Origin: Bidens hawaiensis
Lineage: Eukaryota; Streptophyta; Magnoliopsida; Asterales; Asteraceae
NCBI GenBank assembly: GCA_021521415.1
Contig: JAIQDT010001739.1
Coordinates: forward strand, 62,001-126,000
Direction of reading: 5' to 3'
Length of the DNA: 64,000 nt
Shown here: piece by piece, positions 59,430 through 64,000 of the stretch
Layout: the number at the start of each line of letters is the position of its first letter
Numbering within the stretch: position 1 is the first letter of the stretch
Program-made: the position numbers and the translations under genes
Notes under the pieces: model-generated
Database searches by the model: none
What the model was told of the DNA's origin: nothing
The model's input: only the letters and a program-made list of their open reading frames with translations

Positions 59430-61757
59430 GCGTATATGTTATACGGTGTATAATTAACATATACGACGTCTATGCTCACATCGTATAACATATATACGCT
59501 CACACAATATTTGGGTGCGTATTGCATAATAAATCGATTATTAACATATAAGTAAGAAGCCCTAAACTTTAATAATTCAGATATGCATGGTTTTTTTTTT
59601 CATGTAAATAAATCATATCTGCGTTCCAGCAGAGTATATATATGAATATATGATTGGGAACCCCACTAAAGTCCACTTCGAATTCGAACGTGTTCAAGTG
59701 TTACATCCCATTTCTACGTTTGTTCAAAGAATAAAATAAATGTAAGTCTTAAGTTGGGTTCATTCTAAGAAACTATCATTACTTTTCTAAAAGCTGATTC
59801 TTTTAAGATAATAAATAATTAATAACAACACATTTACATAAACGGTGCTTGGAGCATAATGTGTTCAATAATTCACTGTATTCGCGACGAGATCATATTG
59901 ACGCAATAAATGTGTGATAAATGTATCAGGAAACTGTTCACGTAAAATAATGTTTTAAACCTGAAACCGTTTTGAACATTATTAATTCACTAATGGACCA
60001 ATGTAAAATGGAGCATATTCAAACTAGAGAGCTGACAATTTATGATATTAATACAACACGAAGTTAAGCAAGCTCGGGTACGTTTGAGCTTATAAACAAG
60101 TTTCGTGTTTTAAATGTAGACACGAATAAACTTGTGTCTAATGTTAAATACATGTTAATGATTTGTTTATACCTGCTTAAAGACGTTTTTAATTAAAAAG
60201 TAAAATAAAATGTGTGCCTTGGTGTCTAATCTCTAGTGGGACACATTTGATTTTCATTCTTCGTCTTGGCAGACGGCATCCCACAAACCATGATTCAATC
60301 TTCGGAGTTTGAGCTTCGTCTTCAGTCTTCATCAAATTTTCAGTCCACGAACATTCACTATATATTCTCCAAATGTGAGAAAAATCGACCTTGAGGCTTG
60401 AGGCTTGAGGCAATTCATTAGCGATTCACAAAACATCTTGGGAAAGGACATAAGGTTAAAAGAACTGTATGTATGCATATGCTATTATGTTTTATGGGAC
60501 CGATGTGCATCATTTTGTTTATTGATGATTTGACAAGGAACGCACACTGACACTAGTATGTGTAAATGTATACATACATACATATGTATATGTTTAGTTA
60601 ATTTACACATGGTTTGTTTATCGTGTTACTAAACAAGCAGCTCGTGTTTCTAAACAGAATCATGCTTGTGTTTGGGAATGACACGACTAGTTATCGCGTC
60701 ATATTCGTGTAGCAGCTAAGCCATTTATTGGTTTCTTGGTTTTTTACCGTAATATAATCTTTGGGTGAAAATTTGTTTTCTAGGAAATTGATAACCATAA
60801 AGGAAAAGGGTCTATATATATGTGTGTGTGGTTGTTTTATACTGCAAATCCCATCAACACAAAACCAATTCTATTAACATATAGAGAGAAAAACTTGAAA
60901 AAAGATAGTAGAGTTGTCAGGAATGGGTATAAAAAGTTGCAGGAGCCAACGACTGTGAAATAACCAAATTATGAAAAGTTATGCTCCAAGCTTTTGTGAT
61001 CTAAGGAAAGAATGATAAGAAAGTTGACAATGAAATGCTATTATTGATAACTAATATAGAAATTGATGGTGATAACCATACCAAAGTGTAACGCGTAATT
61101 AAGAGAAGAATTATATAAAAAAGTGTAAATCTTCAAAAGAAGAATATGGTTCAAGTGCGAATATGGTAATTTAATTTTATCATTGAAATGTACTTGTAAA
61201 TGTAATTAAATAAACAGTATTATTTAATTGAAATGGAGAGAGAAAATAGTGAGTTTTAGCGTAATTTTTGGTTTAGGGATAGGAGGTGGGATGAGAATGC
61301 TCTAAGTTTATAAACAGAATTTTAAGACCCAATAAGTACAATTTGAGTTCAAAGTTTGAGTGCGTTAAATCGTAACAAAGTTAAAAAGTTTTAGTAAATG
61401 TCTTAGGTTCTGTAAATTTCATTAGAAAACAGTAAAATTTTATGATCAGGGCCGGGGATTCAAAATGCTAGAAAATTTCCTTTTAACGATTGGGTTCCTT
61501 TTAAAAATCAATTATTTCGTATAGATCGAGATCTGAGGTGGGTAGGATTCCAACAAAAGAAGCTTTATTGAAAAGAGGTATATTTTCCTTCAATGATAAA
61601 TGTTCCAACTAATGTGGTGTATCGCAAGATTCGGCGAACCATGTGTTGGTATCGTGTTTGCTAGCTAGATCAGTGTGGTGGAGGGATAGCGTAGTAATTG
61701 TTCAGTTTGTTGTTTTGCGTGGATCTAGTAAACACTCATTATAACTCATAAGCATAC
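59430..61757. other. AT-rich intergenic DNA, no gene recognised
   Basis: The short frame at 60189-60413 (minus) has no domain. Near 61448 CAGGGCCGGGGATTC looks like a hAT terminus of the type seen at 10195 and 25832, but no second end was found. Confidence 0.45.
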
Positions 61758-62162
61758 TGTAGGGGTATGGTACTAAACCCGGTTTTACGACCCTAAATTT
61801 ATTATGTTTGGCTTATTTTATTATATGGACTAATACAATGTTATTGGGCTGAGGGGGTTTTGTGGAGGTAACCCTAACTGGGCTAGGCCCATTAGGGTAC
61901 CATGATGGTGGCCATGAGACTCTCTATATAAGGAGGTCTCCACCTCCTTATTAAAGGGTCATGCTCAATAAGAGCCACCACCACTTTTTATGTCTGTAAA
62001 CAAGAGATTCCTCAGGATTTCTTAGCAGTCACCTCCATACCCCCGAAAAACCATTGCAAGTCTCAAGCAGCCGAAGAAGAAGATCAAGATGTGGTTCGTT
62101 CATCTCGAAAAACCGTGGAAACATCGTCATGGATCAGGTCAGATTCATTTCATGCTTCGACA
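61758..62162 (+). repeat. 5' LTR of the second element
   Basis: It begins TGTAGGGGTATGG and ends GCTTCGACA immediately before the PBS. A clear TATA box (TATATAAGG, 61925-61933) sits centrally. Confidence 0.75.
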
Positions 62163-62670
62163 TTGGCGCCATCCGTGGGACGGCAACGAACTACCCTCCG
62201 ATCTTCATCTCGGCTGTCAGATCTCTCCCAGGAAAAACCCAGATCTGGAAGTTTACAGAAAAAGGCTTCAAGGCTTGTTCTATTAAAGCTCAAAAAGATC
62301 CATAGATCTAAAAGAGGCTTCCAGATCTGTGCGAAAAGAAACTGCCGGACTCGAATGATCAAGTCTCCGGATCTGTGATGGTTTTAAATCTGCTCCGAGC
62401 TTCAGATCTATCCAGATCTGATTTACAGATCTAGATCTAGATTACAGACCTGGATTTTAGGTTTAAAATTGCAGGTCTAACTCTTAAATTGCAGATCCAA
62501 AAATTACCAGACTTCCGCCGCCATGTACGCGCGCCCGCGGGTTCTCATTCCGCAGCCGTGCATGTGCCACCGCGGAAACCACCATGTGGGTTTTGCGCAA
62601 GAGACCTCCGCCATGCACGCGCACTCGCGAGTCACCACTCCATCGCCGTGCATGCGTGCATCAGGCCTCA

Positions 62671-63293
62671 CGCCAAACTTAAAGGTTGGGAATCCTCATA
62701 ATATCCCATATGGCTACGCGCCAAACTTAAAGGTTGGGAATCCTCATAATATCCCATATGGCTACGCGCCAAACTTCAAGGTTGGGAATCCTCATAATAT
62801 CCCGTATGGCTACGCGCCAAACTTCAAGGTTGGGAATCCTCAGAATATCCCATATGGCTATATCCCGTATGGCTACGCGCCAAACTTCAAGGTTTGGAAT
62901 CCTCATAATATCCCGTATGGCTACGCGCCAAACTTCAAGGTTGGGAATCCTCATAATATCCCGTATGGCTACGCGCCAAACTTCAAGGTTGGGAATCCTC
63001 ATAATATCCCGTATGGCTACGCGCCAAACTTCAAGGTTGGGAATCCTCATAATATCCCGTATGGCTACGCGCCAAACTTAAAGGTTGGGAATCCTCATAA
63101 TATCCCGTATGGCTACGCGCCAAACTTAAAGGTTGGGAATCCTCATAATATCCCATATGGCTACGCGCCAAAACTTCAAGGTTGGGAATCCTCATAATAT
63201 CCCATATGGCTACGCGCCAAACTTAAAGGATGGGAATCCTCATAATATCCCATATGGACAAGCGCCAAACTTAAGGGTTGGGAATCCTCATAC
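62671..63293. repeat. 48-bp minisatellite, about 13 units
   Basis: CGCCAAACTT(A/C)AAGGTTGGG recurs every 48 bp. One unit has a 15-bp internal duplication (about 62855-62870) and another a 1-bp insertion (about 63170). Because 48 is a multiple of three and lacks stops in several frames on both strands, it creates artificial ORFs (16-residue repeats such as KVGNPHNIPYGYAPNF). Confidence 0.95.
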
Positions 63294-63365
63294 CACATGC
63301 TCACGCATCACATATGCTCACACATATTACACATGCTTACGCATCACATGCTCACACATATCACA

Positions 63366-63517
63366 GTCTACGCGCACGCGCATGCAACATCTGCGCGCGG
63401 CGCGGGACATAAAGCCTACGCGCACGCGCATGCAACATCTGCGCGTGGCGCATAACACAAAACCAAAGTCTACGCGCACGCGCATGCAACATCTGCGCGT
63501 GGCGCGGGACATAAAGT
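63366..63517. repeat. GC-rich tandem repeat, about 50-bp unit, three copies
   Basis: CTACGCGCACGCGCATGCAA starts at about 63368, 63417 and 63470, each followed by CATCTGCGCG(C/T)GGCGC. CpG density is very high compared with the surrounding genome. Confidence 0.9.
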
Positions 63518-64000
63518 AGCTCGTAAGCCGCCTCGCGCGCAAGCTTTATTATTCATACAGCTCATAAGACGCCTCGCGCGCAAGCTGTTACTATTCTTAT
63601 AGCTCGTAAGACGCCTCGCGCGCAAGCTTTGTTATTCATACAGCTCATAAGACGCCTCGCGCGCAAGCTGTTACTATTCTTATAGCTCGTAAGACGCCTC
63701 GCGCGCAAGCTTTTTTATTCATACAGCTCATAAGACGCCTCGCGCGCAAGCTGTTACTATTCTTATAGCTCGTAAGACGCCTCGCGCGCAAGCTTTATTA
63801 TTCATACAGCTCATAAGACGCCTCGCGCGCAAGCTGTTACTATTCTTATAGCTCGTAAGACGCCTCGCGCGCAAGCTTTATTATTCATACAGCTCATAAG
63901 ACGCCTCGCGCGCAAGCTGTTACTATTCTTATAGCTCGTAAGACGCCTCGCGCGCAAGCTTTATTATTCATACAGCTCATAAGACGCCTCGCGCGCAAGC
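63518..64000. repeat. 83-bp dimeric satellite-like array, continues off window
   Basis: AGCTCGTAAG starts at 63518, 63601, 63684, 63767, 63850 and 63933, an exact 83-bp step. Each unit is a dimer of about 41+42 bp variants (CTCGTAAG/CTCATAAG), both containing CGCCTCGCGCGCAAGCT. Homogeneity between copies is almost complete, indicating recent expansion. Confidence 0.95.

Larger units (their letters stand above)
61758..64000 (+). mobile_element. Second Tat-like LTR retrotransposon, 5' part only
   Basis: A 405-bp 5' LTR (61758-62162) is followed by the PBS TTGGCGCCATCCGTGGGA and then by three minisatellite arrays to the end of the window. No gag-pol is reached. The PBS core is identical to that of the element at 15605. 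The 3' LTR and target duplication are off the window, so boundaries rest on TG...CA, TATA and PBS only. Confidence 0.75.

Noticed and set aside
61440..61475. Third hAT element starting CAGGGCCGGGG
   Set aside because: Only one terminus-like word; no inverted partner or target duplication seen.
62523..63519. Repeat-protein genes (224, 128 and 107 codons on both strands)
   Set aside because: By-products of a 48-bp minisatellite whose unit is a multiple of three; open in several frames on both strands.
63518..64000. CRISPR-like array
   Set aside because: Regular spacing but the whole 83-bp unit is conserved, with no unique spacers, in a plant nuclear context.

Overview
This window is plant nuclear DNA, very probably from a eudicot. 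It has long AT-rich intergenic stretches, split genes with GT-AG introns, dense transposable elements and no bacterial gene organisation. The style of the repeats (Tat-like LTR elements with antisense genes, hAT MITEs with CAGGGCCGGC-type ends, Helitrons) fits Asteraceae, but that family assignment is an inference.

Three host genes can be supported. (1) The left edge (230-5218, minus strand) holds the first 13 coding exons of a coiled-coil gene resembling STOMATAL CYTOKINESIS DEFECTIVE 2 (SCD2); its 3' end lies off the window. (2) An intronless, intact armadillo-repeat protein of 553 aa lies at 23754-25415 (plus strand). (3) A complete six-exon SWEET sugar transporter gene (283 aa) lies at 47512-49129 (plus strand). 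The rest is transposon-derived or unrecognised.

The best-defined mobile element is a recent LTR retrotransposon at 15605-23551: LTRs of 981 and 973 bp that differ by three substitutions and two 4-bp length changes, a perfect 5-bp target duplication (AGAAA), a PBS and a PPT. It carries no recognisable gag or pol. Its interior holds an antisense, five-exon, intact 920-codon gene with its own TATA box and polyadenylation-like region, bracketed by three tandem-repeat arrays. Its 3' LTR ends about 200 bp upstream of the armadillo gene. A second LTR element with the same PBS core (TTGGCGCCATCC) starts at 61758 and runs off the right edge; only its 5' LTR and three minisatellite arrays are visible.

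Other mobile DNA with recognisable boundaries includes two related hAT elements with perfect 8-bp target duplications (10195-10873, 25832-26306), two hAT-like MITEs sitting inside degraded genes (42493-43249, 55314-55985), a PIF/Harbinger-like element (40481-41246), a 2.5-kb solo LTR (27140-29645), a Helitron (32610-33915), a 0.5-kb foldback element and a 1.0-kb palindrome (52411-53425). Several tRNA-like SINE candidates are scattered through the window.

The region 51.2-56.4 kb is a mosaic: an OTU-type cysteine protease exon with its catalytic motif, followed by exons resembling the Athila ORF1 family. It retains introns, has one premature stop and one frameshift, is interrupted by a MITE, and is flanked by near-perfect hairpins sharing the word TATACGCGGCGT.
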